Assembly: GCA_963573385.1 (NCBI GenBank) | Contig: CAUYLG010051949.1 | Span: 1 to 64,000, forward strand | Source of the DNA: Cacajao melanocephalus | Lineage: Eukaryota > Chordata > Mammalia > Primates > Pitheciidae | Direction: 5' to 3' | DNA length: 64,000 bases | In this document: positions 20,997 to 34,683 of the stretch, in pieces | Numbering within the stretch: the stretch's first letter is position 1 | How the letters are laid out: the number at the start of each line of letters is the position of its first letter | Translations under genes and position numbers: made by a program | The notes under the pieces: generated by a model | The model's database searches: none | What the model saw: the letters and a program-made list of their open reading frames with translations, nothing else | What the model was told of the DNA's origin: nothing

Positions 20997-21294
20997 ATTT
21001 ATTTATTTATTTATTTATGAGATGGAGTCTTGCTCCATCACCCAGGCTGGATGGCAATGGTGCAACCTCAGCTCACTGCAACCTCTGCCTCCCCAGTTCA
21101 AGCGATTCTCAGTAGCTGGGACTACAGGCACGTGCCACCATGCCTGGCTAATTTTTTTTTTTTTTTTTGTATTTTCAGTAGAGATGGGGTTTCACCGTGT
21201 TAGCCAGGATGGTCTTGAATTCCTGACCTTGTGATCCCCCTGCCTCAGCCTCGCAAAGTGCTGGGATTACAGGTGTGAGCCACCGTGCCCAGCC
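20997..21294 (-). mobile_element. Alu element, antisense
   Basis: (TTTA)n tail at 20997-21017, then GAGATGGAGTCTTGCTCC. An extra T run at 21151-21168 sits in the central linker. End GAGCCACCGTGCCCAGCC. Confidence 0.94.
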
Positions 21295-21360
21295 CATTCA
21301 ATGGTCTTTAGGAAAAAGGATCTAGTTCAAAATCATTTAGTTTCATATCTCCTTTTGTTT

Positions 21361-21720
21361 TCTTCAGTCTGGAACAGTTTTCCAGTCTTTGACTTTCACG
21401 ACCTTAAAGCCTTTGAAGTGAATAGGCCAGTTATTCTGTAGGATGTCCCTCAATTTGATTTGTTTGAAGATCGATTCCTCCTGATTAGATCCAGGCTATG
21501 TATTTTTGGCAGGAATATCACTGGAATGGTGTCATGTTCTCTGCCTCCTACCGGATGAAGCATGATTTTGATTTGCCCCCCGCTGGTGATGTTAACTTCA
21601 ACCACTTGGTTAAGGTGGTGTCTACCAGCCTTTCCACTGTAAAGTTCCTTTTGTCATTAATATTTTGGGGGATGAAGTTATTCTGACACTGTGAAAATAC
21701 CCTGTCCTCATCAAGCTTTC
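21361..21720. mobile_element. Ancient interspersed repeat, family uncertain
   Basis: gaataggccagttattctgt, tgatgttaacttcaaccact and ttggttaaggtggtgtctac are motifs that I recognise as multi-copy in mammalian genomes, possibly an old L1M untranslated segment. I cannot name the family with certainty, and the short ORF here is not a gene. Confidence 0.4.
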
Positions 21721-21783
21721 ATTTATTTTTTAAAAGGGATGCCTGTTTTATCCAATGGATGATAATCTATTCATTTATTCATT

Positions 21784-22050
21784 TTTTTGAGACAAAATCT
21801 CGCTGTGTCACTCAGGCTGGAGTACAGTGGCGCAATCACAGCTTACTGTAGCCTCGACCTCTTGGGCTCAAGTGATTCTTCTGCCTCAGCCTCCCGAGTA
21901 TCTGGGACCACAGGCATGCACCACCATGGCTGGCTAACTTTTGTATTTTGTGTAGAGACTGGGTTTCACCATGTTGCCCAGACAGGTCTCATCTGCTCAA
22001 GCAATCCACTCAAAGTGCTGGGACTACAGCTATGACTCATAGCAGCTGCC
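21784..22050 (-). mobile_element. Alu element, antisense, old, shortened
   Basis: TTTTTTTGAGACAAAATCTCGC start and a reversed Alu body. The stretch between ctcatctgctcaagcaatcc and actcaaagtgctgggac has lost bases. Confidence 0.88.
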
Positions 22051-22621
22051 TCCATTATTTATTTTGATGCTCTATTTTTCCCTTATTTAGCCAGTAAGAG
22101 AGTCTCTTCAAGCTGGTTTCTGTGTGCTTTTGACATGTCCCTATCATTCTTGGAACACTTTTTCCAGAGTGAGATGTTTCAGGACCAGCTTGGACTTTCT
22201 CTGCCACAGCTCTGAAATCAGCTTTATCTCCAGGAAGCCCTGGTTCCTTTCAGTCAAGAGCATATTTAGAAATCTCAATCTAGGTGTTAGGCATTCTCAT
22301 GGCTACTGAGTAGTCACTGATCCCCAGCCCCCTCACTGGACAGAAATGTGTGTATACATAATTTGCATTTAACAGTTATCTATCTTGAAAACCATGAACT
22401 CACACCAATATCTCCAATTCCAACCCAGCACTACAGAGTTCATTCTAATTTGCTCCCTTTCCATATTTATGACCCCTTTTACCACCTACCCATGTATTTT
22501 TAATATAGTTTTGCCTTTTATCCCCCTATATATACTTCTCACAAGGCTGTGAAATTCATCCAAGTTGGGTATAACTCTAGTATGTTCATCTAACTGTTGT
22601 ACTGCCTGTGTGGGTGAATAA

Positions 22622-22661
22622 CTATATATATGTATATATTATATACATATTATATATATAA
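22622..22661. repeat. AT-rich microsatellite at an Alu tail
   Basis: tatatatgtatatattatat and its continuation, directly beside the antisense Alu, so probably a decayed Alu tail. Confidence 0.8.
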
Positions 22662-22940
22662 TTTTGAGACAGTTTTGCTCTGTTGCCCAGGCTGGAGTGC
22701 AATGGCGTGATCCCGGCTCACTGCAACCTCCGACTCCTGGGTTCAAGTGATTCTCGCTCCTCCTGAGTAGCTGGGATTACAGGCACGTATCACCACGTCC
22801 AGCTAATTTCTTGTATTTTTAGTAGAGACTGGATTTCGCTATGTTGGCTAGGCTGATCTCAAACTCCTGAGCTGAGGCAATCTGCCCACCTCGGCCTCTC
22901 AAAGTGCTAGGATTATAGGTGTGAACCACCATGCCCGGCT
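22662..22940 (-). mobile_element. Alu element, antisense
   Basis: GAGACAGTTTTGCTCTGTTG start, ends ACCACCATGCCCGGC. About 10 bases are missing near gattctcgctcctcctgag. Confidence 0.93.
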
Positions 22941-23132
22941 ATATGTTATTTACTACTAATGGACATTTAGGTTGTCATTTATGAGAAACGTTATTATAGA
23001 TATTACTGGTGCATCTGTGGAACATGAGTTACAGGGAACATGCAGTGTCAGTTACTAGGTAAAGCCAAACTTTTCCCACATAGGTTGTACCAATTCACCT
23101 ATTACCAGTAGCACACAAAAAACACTGTTGCT

Positions 23133-23457
<325 letters not shown>

Positions 23458-23544
23458 TTATAAGACTTAATATTTTGCTATCCTTGTGGATGTGTAATGG
23501 TATTCACTGTGGTTTTAATCTGAACAAATTTTCATTCACTGCTG

Positions 23545-24690
<1,146 letters not shown>

Positions 24691-24694
24691 AAGA

Positions 24695-25265
24695 TACCCA
24701 AATGTTAATAAAGACAGCCATCAGAGAACCACAAAATACAACCATGAGATACAACACCCACCAGAGTAGCTAAAAGACAAAAGGCAAACACTAAGTGTAA
24801 GATATGGGGCAACTGAACTCTCATACGTTGATGAAAGGAGTGTATTTTAGTTCTATTATTTTGGAAAACTGATTGGTAGTTAACTACTAAAGCTGAAATG
24901 TGCACAGACTATGAATCAGCAACTCCATTCCTAGGAATTACCCAACCAAAACATACATCAATGTACTAGAAGATAAGCGCAAGAATGTACCTAGAATATA
25001 CATTACCTAAAAGATATTATTCATAACCCCAAAAAGAAATAACCCAATGTCCATCAATGGATGGTAGTAAAGAATGGATCAGTAAAGAATCCAGAAAACA
25101 AGCAAAACTACTCCATAGTGCTAAAAGTCAGAAAGAGTAAGGTGGGGAGATGTTTAAGGGGAGCTTCTATGACACAGGTAATGTCTTTTTGAACCAGGTG
25201 TACTGTGTGAATCCATTATGCTGTAAACTCCATGTGCACTTCACACGTTGTAATAAAAAAGTTTA
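24695..25265 (+). mobile_element. L1 3' end (old L1M type), sense
   Basis: agagaaccacaaaatacaac, agcaactccattcctaggaa, aacccaatgtccatcaatgg and a terminal run ending in aataaaaaag reproduce the 3' end of L1 ORF2 and UTR. Heavily decayed, no ORF. Confidence 0.7.
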
Positions 25266-25319
25266 CTGAAAGTGTTCTGATAACTTTTGGCATACAGCTA
25301 TCATAAATGGAACCTTCTA

Positions 25320-25700
25320 TCGGATAGGACTTTTTGGGTTGTGATGGCAGAAATCCAATTCAAACTAGCCTACCAGAAAAAGGGAAAAGTATTGGTTTAA
25401 ATATCTTAAAAAAAAAAAAAAGCTACACTAGAGCCAGAGATGCAAAAGCAATCATCATTTTTTTTCCTTCTGTTTGGCTTTTTTTTGTGAGCTTTTTTCT
25501 GCCAGGCAGCAAGGCATTCTCCCATGAAACTCCAGACTTACCTCATTGCCATAATCAGTAATGACAGCAGAAAACATCTGTAACTTCTGACAACAGGACC
25601 ACATCAGCCTAGCTTGAGTCACATATCCTTCCTGTAGGCTATTCTGCCCCATTTGAACCTGCGGACTACAAGCAGTAAAGGTGTGTTTTCTCAAGGGCAA
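25320..25700. mobile_element. Ancient MER-type repeat, family uncertain
   Basis: ggttgtgatggcagaaatcc, attcaaactagcc and later ttgagtcacatatccttcct match a common mammalian medium-reiteration repeat. I cannot assign the family. Confidence 0.4.
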
Positions 25701-26869
25701 ATCAAGATGCTGTTACCAGAAAAGGGGGAATAAATGCCAGAGAGGCAAAATCAACATTCTATTTGGAGGAGACAGAAGAAAACTCTTAATTTGCAGCCTC
25801 TCAGACTGATTTATGTCAAATTAAGTCGGTTAATAAAAGTAATTTACAGCTTTCCTAAGGATCCAAGCTGCTTTGTAAAAGATTCTGAGCTTTTCCCTCT
25901 GGGAGAGGGAAACTGAGTTTATCATCAGATGTCTCTGACATCAGTCTCTCCCTCCTAGACTACCTTGCACACTATGATCAAATTAATATTCCCAATGCAT
26001 GGCTCTAGTTATAAAACAACCCTAACAAAGAAACCATATCCCCACCAAACTTAAAGATTTTATCTGTCACTCAAGGTCCTTCCCTGATGTCACCCTAACT
26101 TACCTTTCCATACTTACGTTACATTGCTCCCTTTGTGTACACCAAGTCAGTGATTTTGGGAGTTTGTTACTGTCACTGATTGACTTTAGAGTATTAGGAT
26201 GTAAATGACATTTAATGTATCAGTCAGAGATTTGGGCGTTAACTTTCCTGTTACTTTTCCTTTCTAATTTTAAAGGTACAACAAAATGATTTATGAATGC
26301 AAAATCTGACCCTTAATATACAATGTTTTTAATCTAGTCAGCAATCTTATTAAACTAAGTTTATCCTTCTAAAAATAATAAAATACGCTAACTGTTTATG
26401 ATAAAGTACTGTGAGAAATATAAATAGCATTTTCTTAATGGGAAAACCTATAATTATATTCTCCACAGCATTCATCCTTTCCCCATAAATAAAATATTTA
26501 CAGTGTATAATTATATCTCCTGAATATCAAAGACTCAGGAGAAAGATACTAGTTTTATTTTTATACACAAATGGAACTTGTAATAAACTGCACTATCTTT
26601 TTCAGAATACATAAAACAAGACATGTTTAGAAACAGGTCACCTGGATCTTTAGCTATCTCATTTAGGCTAAATGTCTACACATTTTCACCTTTAGCTAAA
26701 AGTGATTTATATGCACAACCAATTTACTAACTACAAATTAATTTATACTAAAAGCAAATAGATGAATTGCGTCATGAGTGAAAATACATTAATAAAATGT
26801 ATAAGCATATCATTATTTTCATTTAAGCCAACTATGCTGTAAGCTACTTAGACAAGATGTATGATTCAC
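25701..26869. other. Intergenic sequence, possible L2 fragment
   Basis: About 1.2 kb of AT-rich sequence. About 26060-26180 (tcaaggtccttccctgatgt) resembles L2 in sense. Otherwise nothing recognised. The interval lies just beyond the proposed NSRP1 3' end. Confidence 0.4.
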
Positions 26870-27625
<756 letters not shown>

Positions 27626-28685
27626 TCAATCCTCTTCTTTCTCAATATAGGTCTTTGCATTAACCCGTGCCATCTGCCTGGCTAAATACCTGTCTCTAGC
27701 GGACATTACAGTTTCTTCGTTGTTCCGCTTTGCAAACTTGCTCACTGCCTCAGGTGGTCTTTCTTGTTCTTTACCCTTCTCTTGCCTTTCCTCTGTGAGT
27801 CTGTGTTTTGCTCCCAGTGATAGTTCAGAATTAGAGAGTTTCTCCTGGTTTCTTTCTTTGTCCTTTGCCACGTTTCTCATTTTGTTGGATCTTTCCTGGT
27901 CAAGAAATTTATCCTTTGCCCTAGAATTTGGGCTGCTTTCCTTTCTGTCTCGATGTCTTTCTGAAGACTGAACACTTACTTCTCCTTTTTCTCTATCTCT
28001 GTATTTATCATTATTTTCATATCTTTCCTTCCTTCCTTTCATATGTTCTTCCTTAGCTTTGGTTTTCTCTTCCTTCTCTCCTTTCTCACGGTGTCGGTTC
28101 TGATCATTTTGTTGTCTATCTCTTTCTTGTTCTCTTTGGGAATATCTCTCCCTGTCTTTCTCCCTTTTCCATTCTCTGTCTCTTCTTTCTCTTTGGTCCC
28201 TCGTCCTTGGTTTATCTTCCTGTTCATGCCTCTTCCAATGGGAATCTCTATGACTGGCATCTCTGTGCCTATGAGAATCTCTTTCTTTCCGGTAATCATG
28301 GTCAGTGTTATGGTTCTCCTGGTCTCTGGATTGCTTCTGTTGGTGCTGATCTTCTCTTTTCTCATGTCCTCTGGATGTTCGTGATCCTTTTGTATGGTGT
28401 CTGGCACCATGCCCTCTTTCTTCACTAGGCGACCGAGAGTGGTTTTGATTCCTGTGGTGCTTGGAGTCATTCTCAGGGGTCTCTATGACCGTTTTTCTTC
28501 TGCAATTCACTCTAGTTTCTTCTTTTTCATCATCCTCGCTGCTCTTAGCATCAAAGTCACTGTCTGCATCTGGATTTTCCTCTACTTTCACATCAGCTTG
28601 AAGAATGTATTTCTCTTGTGGTATTCTGTTTTCTGAACTTACTTCATCAGAGTAACCCCTTGATTTCTCTTCTTTTATACCAGAT
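27626..28685 (-). CDS. NSRP1: NSRP1 terminal coding exon (RS/RD-rich C-terminal domain)
   Basis: This exon encodes the last base of Arg206 and residues 207-558 of nuclear speckle splicing regulatory protein 1, ending AKTYIEKEED-stop. NSRP1 (NSrp70, CCDC55) is a nuclear-speckle protein that changes splice-site choice and interacts with SR proteins. The body is a low-complexity charged domain full of RD, RE, RS, HRD and KE dipeptides, with SRSPSEERGH as an SR-like motif. The acidic part PDADSDFDAKSSEDDEKEE lies near residues 243-261. A conserved end block SARDRYLARQMARVNAKTYI precedes the C terminus. The acceptor on the - strand is tttttccccccttaag, just beyond 28685. The frame is fully open and the length equals human. 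Several residues differ from human, as expected for a fast-evolving disordered domain. Confidence 0.97.
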
Positions 28686-29077
28686 CTTAAGGGGGAAAAA
28701 AAAGAGCAGAAAAAAAGCCACATTATCAGTTGTAATAAGCAGATAAAGGGATTCATATAATTTTTCTCAATACTTAAATCAATACACCTATGGTGATATA
28801 TACTGTCTTGATTATACAAATGCAAAAAGGTGCTGATGTCTATGCAAACTAGTATTTTCAAATTTGAACCATTCCAAATATTTTCAGTATTTGTAGAAGT
28901 GAAAAGAAAAAATTAGCTCTTGTCTACTAGAACCTACAGGCAAGGGTCTGTACAGGTCTTTACTTTTTTGGTAAGCCTAAGACAAAGAATAACTGGGAAA
29001 AGTAAGATATGTTTTGGATCTAAGTTCTATTTTCCCAACATGAAGGTTAAGTTGTAACTCTTGGATTTTTGTTTCCC
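28686..29077. other. NSRP1 last intron, proximal part
   Basis: Intron sequence upstream of the terminal exon. An ORF reads on from the exon through the acceptor to 28861; that part is intronic and not coding. No repeat recognised. Confidence 0.6.
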
Positions 29078-29369
29078 TATTTATTTATTTAGAGACAGGG
29101 TCTCACTCTGTCACCCAGGCTGGAGTGTAGCAGCACAATCTTGGTTCACTGCATCCTTTGCCTCCCCAGGCTCAAGTAATCCTCCCACCTTAACCTTCCG
29201 AGTAGCTGGGATTATAGGCCTGCACCACCACACCCGCCTAACTTTCGTATTTTTAGTAGAGACCGGATTTTGCCATGTTGGCCAGGCTGGTCTCAAACTC
29301 TTGACCTCAGGCCACCCACCTCAGCCTCCCAAAGTGCTGGGATTGCAGGAGTGAGCCCACACCCAGCCT
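29078..29369 (-). mobile_element. Alu element, reverse on + strand
   Basis: (TTTA)n tail, then GAGACAGGGTCTCACTCTG, ends GTGAGCCCACACCCAGCC. Confidence 0.94.
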
Positions 29370-30197
29370 CTTTCTTCTTTAAAAAATTATAAAAGTAGTC
29401 CTAGAAATACATGAAGATAATCTTTGCACAGCAAAATAGTGGCAAGTATAATCCTAAATATTTACTCTTTCTCATGATGAAAAAGGCACTAGTATCCTGA
29501 TACACTCCTTGGCACCTATCACAACAAAATGGAAATATATTAATTTGTCCATTAGAATCAACAACACTAAAATTATATTATCTACATGGTTCCATCTGGC
29601 AAGTACAGTTAACTATTTATATTACTCACACAGTGAGTATAATGTAAATAAGAATCATTCAGTGATTCTTACTAATCACTTACTAATCACACTAATGGCA
29701 CAATAACTTCGGTTCTCCAGGAATTACTGGTAGAATTGTCTTGGCTAAAGGACCCACTAACAGGAATTCAATTATTCGACTCTGAGAAGTACAACTATGT
29801 CAACAGAGTTTCATGGCAGTCTCATAAACATTCCAGATGAAACTCAAATACAAAGCCATAATGTATTATAGTTTCCATTCAAAACCTGAATCTTCAAATA
29901 CAGTTTCTTAGGTTCAAACTTCTCACCAATTTTGTAATCAAAACCTAGCAGTGTAGGGAGGGAGTGGGGCATAAACTTAACTTCCTCTCTCCACCTTAAT
30001 TCTATTCTCCTACCTCTTCCCTTCCTTAGCAACACAGACTGAGATCTACTCAGAACATTTGTTAATTTTTTTTTTTTTTTTTTGCTTAGGACAGACTCTT
30101 TTACCTTTAGCTACATACTTATGACATAATCATCTCACCATTCCTATAATACCTTGTAACTTTATTCAAAAATCCTCTAATCATTTACCTTCTAGAC
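29370..30197. other. NSRP1 intron sequence
   Basis: About 830 bp, AT-rich. A run of 17-18 T residues near 30066-30083 is the only structure seen. Confidence 0.5.
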
Positions 30198-30387
30198 CAG
30201 CACTAATAGAAATGCCTCAAGAAATAGTAATGTTTGTATCTGAGATGTCCAGTATGGCAACCACCAGCTAAATATGGCAACTGAGTATTTGAAATGTGGC
30301 CACTGTGATCAAAATTTTTTATTTTATTTACTTTAAACTAATTTAAGTAGCTACACATGACTAGTGGCTACATATTGAACAGTGCGG
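30198..30387 (+). mobile_element. hAT MITE (MER33-like group)
   Basis: cagcactaatagaaatgcct start, ...gaacagtgcg end. Flanked by ttctagac and ttctagcc (8-bp duplication, 7 of 8 matching). Same family as 23664 and 54768. Confidence 0.65.
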
Positions 30388-30621
30388 TTCTAGCCCTTGA
30401 TATGTAAGTCTTACATTTTATGAAGGCTGGGTCCTATTTATGAAAATAAATCACTTTCCTTTTTATATACTATCTGAACATGCATATAAGATTTACACTG
30501 TAGACACCTAATTCTTCCCAAATTTCTTCTTAATTCTGATAGGAATCATTTTAAGGTACTAGGCACCAATCATTTTAAGGATCATGAGGAACACCTATAT
30601 TTTTAGTTTAAAAAAAAAGGT

Positions 30622-31238
30622 GGCTAGGTGCAGTGGCTCATACCTATAATCCCAGCACTTTGAGAGGCTGAGGTGGATCACTCAAAATCAGGAGTTTCAG
30701 ACCGGCCTGGGCAACATGAAGCCCCATCTCTACAACAAAAATACAAAAAGAGGCTGGGCGAGGTGGCTCACGCCTGTAATCCCAGCACTATGGGAGGCAG
30801 AGGTAGGCAGATCACCTGAGGTCAGGAATTCACCAGTCTGGCAAACATGGTGAAACTCCATCTCTACTAAAAATGCAAATATTAGCTGGGTGTAGCGGCA
30901 TGCAGCTGTAGTCCCAGTTACTCAGGAGACTGAGGTAGAAGAATCACTTGAACCTGGGAGGCAGAGGTTGCAGTGAGCGAAATCGCCCCATTGCACTCCA
31001 GCCTGGGCAACAGAGCAAGGCTCCGTATCACCAAAACAAAAACAAAAACAAAAACAAAAAACACAAAAAGAAAATTGGCTGGGCGTGGTGGCATGTGCCT
31101 GTAGTCCCAGTTACTTGGGAGGCTGAAGTGGGAGGATCACTTGAGCCCATGAGGTAAAGGTTGCAGTGAGCTATGATTGAACCACTATACTCACTCCATC
31201 CACCAGGCAACAGACTAAGACTCTGTCTCGGAAGAAAA
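30622..31238 (+). mobile_element. Alu element split by a second Alu
   Basis: Outer sense Alu: left arm at 30622-30751, right arm resuming at 31072 (ggctgggcgtggtggcatgt) to about 31238. The two halves join correctly when the insert is removed. Confidence 0.9.
30752..31062 (+). mobile_element. Alu element, sense, inserted in another Alu
   Basis: ggctgggcgaggtggctcac start, (CAAAAA)n tail. The duplication acaaaaaga is at 30743-30751 and 31063-31071. It entered the A-rich linker of the host Alu. Confidence 0.92.
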
Positions 31239-31605
31239 CACAGTTTGATCTTGCTCTCCCTTGAAGATTTTGCTCTCCCTTGAGAAGACCCCTAAGTCAC
31301 TTAAAAATTCAGAAACTTTATACATTAAAAGTCTGTCTTTGGTTTTAAAATAATATTAAACTCAATCACTGTGTTTTAATGTAACAATTTCTGTGAACTG
31401 CAGAATAAAAATGGTCTTAAACTAAATCTGTAGGTTTTAAAATCAAGAAACTGCAAATTTCTAGCCATTCATTTAATTAGGTAATGCTGGCTGACAACAC
31501 AATATGCAATGCTGTAACCTTCCATCTTTCAGAGGGTTAAAATAACCCCACAAACAGATTAACAGTATCTTTCTTCAAAATATTTCATATACCACGTCTC
31601 CTCAC

Positions 31606-31714
31606 CTGGCTTCACGAAAGCTGCATTTAGGTATTTCCTCCTCACCAACTGCTTGATTTAATAGGTGCCTATAAAATCCACTGAGATCTTTCTGCTTGGT
31701 TACATCTAAACATG
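31606..31714 (-). CDS. NSRP1: NSRP1 coding exon (residues 170-206)
   Basis: This exon encodes the end of Ala170, then CLDVTKQKDLSGFYRHLLNQ and AVGEEEIPKCSFREA (171-205), then two bases of Arg206. The motif KDLSGFYRHLLNQ is a conserved short helix of the NSRP1 family after the coiled coil. On the - strand the acceptor is ctgtcttag just beyond 31714, and the donor is gtgagg at 31600-31605. At 109 bp, its phases agree with both neighbours. Ile at the position before Pro-Lys-Cys is Val in the human protein as I recall it. Confidence 0.97.
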
Positions 31715-31821
31715 CTAAGACAGAGAAAGTAAAAATTAGAATATATTTATCAAGCCACAGTGCAGTTTCATTTTATAGATGCAGAGTATATAACATGCAG
31801 TGTATAAACTATTCTCTGGAT

Positions 31822-32410
31822 CAGGAATTGGCAAACTATATCCTGCAAGCCAAATTTGGCCTGTTGCCTGTTTTTATAAGTAAATTTTTATGGAAACAAA
31901 GCCTTGTTCATTTGTTTATGTATTGTCCAAAGCTGCTTTTGTACTACAAAGGCACAGCTGAATAACTGTGACAGAGATCATATATACAAAAAGCCCTAGC
32001 CAGGTGCCATGGCTCAAGCCTGTAATCCCAGCACTTTGGGAGGTCAAGGCAGGTGGATCACCTGAGGTCAGGAGTTCAAGACCAGCCTAGCCAACATGGT
32101 GAAACCCTGTCTCTACTAAAAATACAAAAATTAGCCAGGCATGGTGGCAGGTGCCTGTAATCCCAGCTACTAGGGAGGCTGAGGCAGGAGAATGCTTGAA
32201 CCTGGGAGGAGGAGGTTGCAGTGAACTGAGATGACACCACTGCACTCTAGCCTGAGCAACAACAGCAAGACTACCCTCCTGGCCCGCCTCCCCCAAAAAG
32301 CCCTAAAGTATAAATAATATCTGGCATTTATAAATACGAATTTATAAAGTCTTAAAATATAAATACTAAAATACTATCTGGTCCTTTATGGAAAGTTTGC
32401 TGACTGGCAG
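31822..32410 (+). mobile_element. hAT-Charlie-type element split by an Alu
   Basis: Left part has caggaattggcaaactatat, ggcctgttgcctgttttta and catttgtttatgtattgtcc. The right part (32306-32410) ends ctggtcctttatggaaagtt and tgctgactggcag. The same family occurs reversed at 54939. The exact MER name is uncertain. Confidence 0.75.
31999..32294 (+). mobile_element. Alu element, sense, inserted in a hAT element
   Basis: gccaggtgccatggctcaag start; the A tail has mutated to a C-rich run. A perfect 11-bp duplication aaaaagcccta is at 31988-31998 and 32295-32305. Confidence 0.95.
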
Positions 32411-32479
32411 TCTAAACACATAGTATAGGCTTAGACAGAATGTTATAGACTTGGTTTTCTTCTACTTAAAAACTGAAGA

Positions 32480-32800
32480 GACCAGGCACAGTGGCTCACG
32501 CCTATAATCCCAAAATTTTGGGAGGCTGAGGTGAGGTGGGCCGATCACCTGAGGTCAGGAGTTGGAGACCAACCTAGCCAACAAGGTGAAACTCCATCTC
32601 TACTAAAAATATAAAAATTATCCAGGTATGGTGGTACACACCTATAATCCCAGCTACTTGGGAGGCTGAGGCATTAGAATCACTTCAACCTGGGAGGCAG
32701 GAGTTGCAGCGAGCCACGATTGCACAATTGCACTCCAGCCTGGGCGACAGAGTGAGACTCTGTCTCAAAAAAATCCAAAAAAAAAAAAAAAAAAAAAAAA
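32480..32800 (+). mobile_element. Alu element, sense, with a long A tail
   Basis: gaccaggcacagtggctcac start. The tail ends in about 24 uninterrupted A residues (32777-32800). Confidence 0.94.
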
Positions 32801-32829
32801 GCTGATGAGAGTTTGTCAAAGTATCTTTA

Positions 32830-33118
32830 GAACACGGTGGCTCACACCTACAATGCTAGCACTTTGGGAGGCTGAGGCAGGAGGACTGCTTGAGCCCTGA
32901 GTTCAAGACCAGTCCTGACAACAGAGTGAGACCCCGTCTCTACAAAAAATACAAAAATTAACCGGGCATGGTGGTATGTTCCTGTAGTCCCAGCTATTCA
33001 AGAAGCTGAGGTGGGAGGATCATTGGCACCTGAGAGGTCAAGGCCACAGTGAGCCACGGCTGAGCCACTGCACTCCAGCTTGCGTGACAAAGACCCAGTC
33101 TCAAATTAAAAAAAAAAA
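32830..33118 (+). mobile_element. Alu element, sense, 5'-truncated, old
   Basis: Begins inside the first arm (acacggtggctcacacctac); gagctgaggtgggaggatc-type sequence and the gtcaaggccacagtgagcc motif point to AluJ. A tail at about 33108-33118. Confidence 0.88.
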
Positions 33119-33664
33119 GGATTTTATAAATACATATTCTACTTAGATCTTGAGAAATAATCATGAGTAGAAAGCACTAACGCATTAAGATATTCTTAAT
33201 CCATCCCATTTTTATTCTTTCTTCAATTAATGTTACTCTTTTTCTAATTGCCCCACTGATGCTCCTTGAGTGGTGTTAGTCTATTATTTTCTCATCCCAG
33301 AAAAATATAACTAGGGTTTAAAATTATATTTATATTGTTTCTGACAAATGCTATGGTGTTATACTTTGTAATAAATGTTTTTACATTTCAAATCACGTTG
33401 TAAGGCAAAAGCCACAAAATGAGAATTAAGGGAAAAGTCTAGTAGAAATAATAGTTACTGAAGAGTTCAACTGTGTTTTTAGTTAAACTTCCCTCTCTGT
33501 TTTATACTACTATATAATACCATATATTTTGCGTCTTGAATTCCTATATATAAATTATGATCACAAACTTATAACCCAAAAGTTCAGTGACAGAGCAAAC
33601 AGCTAACCACAGGGTAGAGATCCCACAACTGTCTCCTTGTGCCTTTCCCCCTCTTTCATTTTAC
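33119..33664. other. NSRP1 intron sequence
   Basis: About 545 bp, AT-rich, no repeat recognised. Its end at 33661-33664 is the donor GT of the exon at 33665-33872 (- strand gtaaaa). Confidence 0.5.
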
Positions 33665-33872
33665 CTTCCAGTGCAGCAGCCCTCTTTTCTCTTTCTTCTT
33701 CTTCAGCTCTCTCTTGCAGTTTTTTCTTATATGCAGATGTCACAAATGCCTCTTTATCATCGAACTCTCCCTTTTCCATTTCTCGTTCTCTCTGTATTTT
33801 CTTTTCCATTCTTTTTTCCTGTTCCTTTTTTCTGATCTCAACTGCTTTTAGCAAGTTGTGAATATACTTGGG
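33665..33872 (-). CDS. NSRP1: NSRP1 coding exon (coiled-coil region, residues 101-169)
   Basis: This exon encodes PKYIHNLLKAVEIRKKEQEK...EREKRAAALE, residues 101-169, plus the first base of Ala170. It is the charged helical region of NSRP1, with long E/K/R heptad-like runs (KRMEKKIQREREMEKGEFDD and KKLQERAEEEEREKR) predicted to form a coiled coil. This part is known to be needed for RNA-processing activity and partner binding. The - strand acceptor is tttccttag beyond 33872 and the donor is gtaaaa at 33659-33664. The exon is 208 bp, phase 0 at its start and one base over at its end. It reads identical to human as far as I recall. Confidence 0.97.
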
Positions 33873-34683
33873 CTAAGGAAATAAAAAAGATTTAGGAAAA
33901 GAGTAAAAAAAAAATAGTAATTGTTATTACTGTTATAATTTTATAATGAATTCATAAGATAGAGATGATCTGCCCAAATAAGATTGTCTTCCCTACATTC
34001 AATATAAACTTACTAGCAAGATTAATATTGAAATTGTTTTCAATAAAAATTTAGGTGTAGCAGAGAAGAAATTATTTATAATGCAATTTAACTTTTTTTT
34101 TCTCACTCTTTTTTCTGGTATTCTCTTAATTTAAAAAAATCAGAAAAGTTCCTATTAGTTTTTCACGTTTAGTAGAAATATGATTTAAAATAGTAGCTTT
34201 AATATAATTCTGTACCATCACTCTACTGATAGATAACTGTCAGATGCAAATACCCTTAAAAATCAGCCTGTGCTTGTGAAAGAACAAGAGGTGACAGAAA
34301 GAAAATCTGAACTTATTTCAATTTTTCCCACTCCCCAATTTTTTTCTCACTCAAAATAAAATCATATAGGTGTGGGCAGATGATTCAGTTACCAGCTAGG
34401 AAGAAATAAAAAATGAGAGGATATACGAATAAACATACACAGGGCAGGAGCAGTACAAATTTGGCACATTAGAATTTCTAAGAAAAAATTTTCAAAAAAC
34501 TATTTGCAAAGGTTTCAAAGCAAAAAACAAAACTGTTAGGTAATTCACTTGGCCTATTAGGATAATATATGTAGTACTTCCTGAATTCTGAGATCAAATC
34601 TGTAATATCTGGAACTAGGGACTCTTCACACTTCACATACCTATAAGCTTTTTCTCAGATTATTCTCATGTCAAAATAAGATT

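Noticed and set aside
28039..28470. 143-codon ORF and + strand ORFs overlapping the NSRP1 terminal exon
   Set aside because: Shadow frames of the highly biased RD/RE-rich coding sequence.
27626..28861. A 411-codon single ORF on the - strand as the full NSRP1 product
   Set aside because: The part beyond 28685 lies upstream of a clear acceptor (ccccccttaag) and does not match NSRP1. The real protein continues in the exon at 31606-31714.
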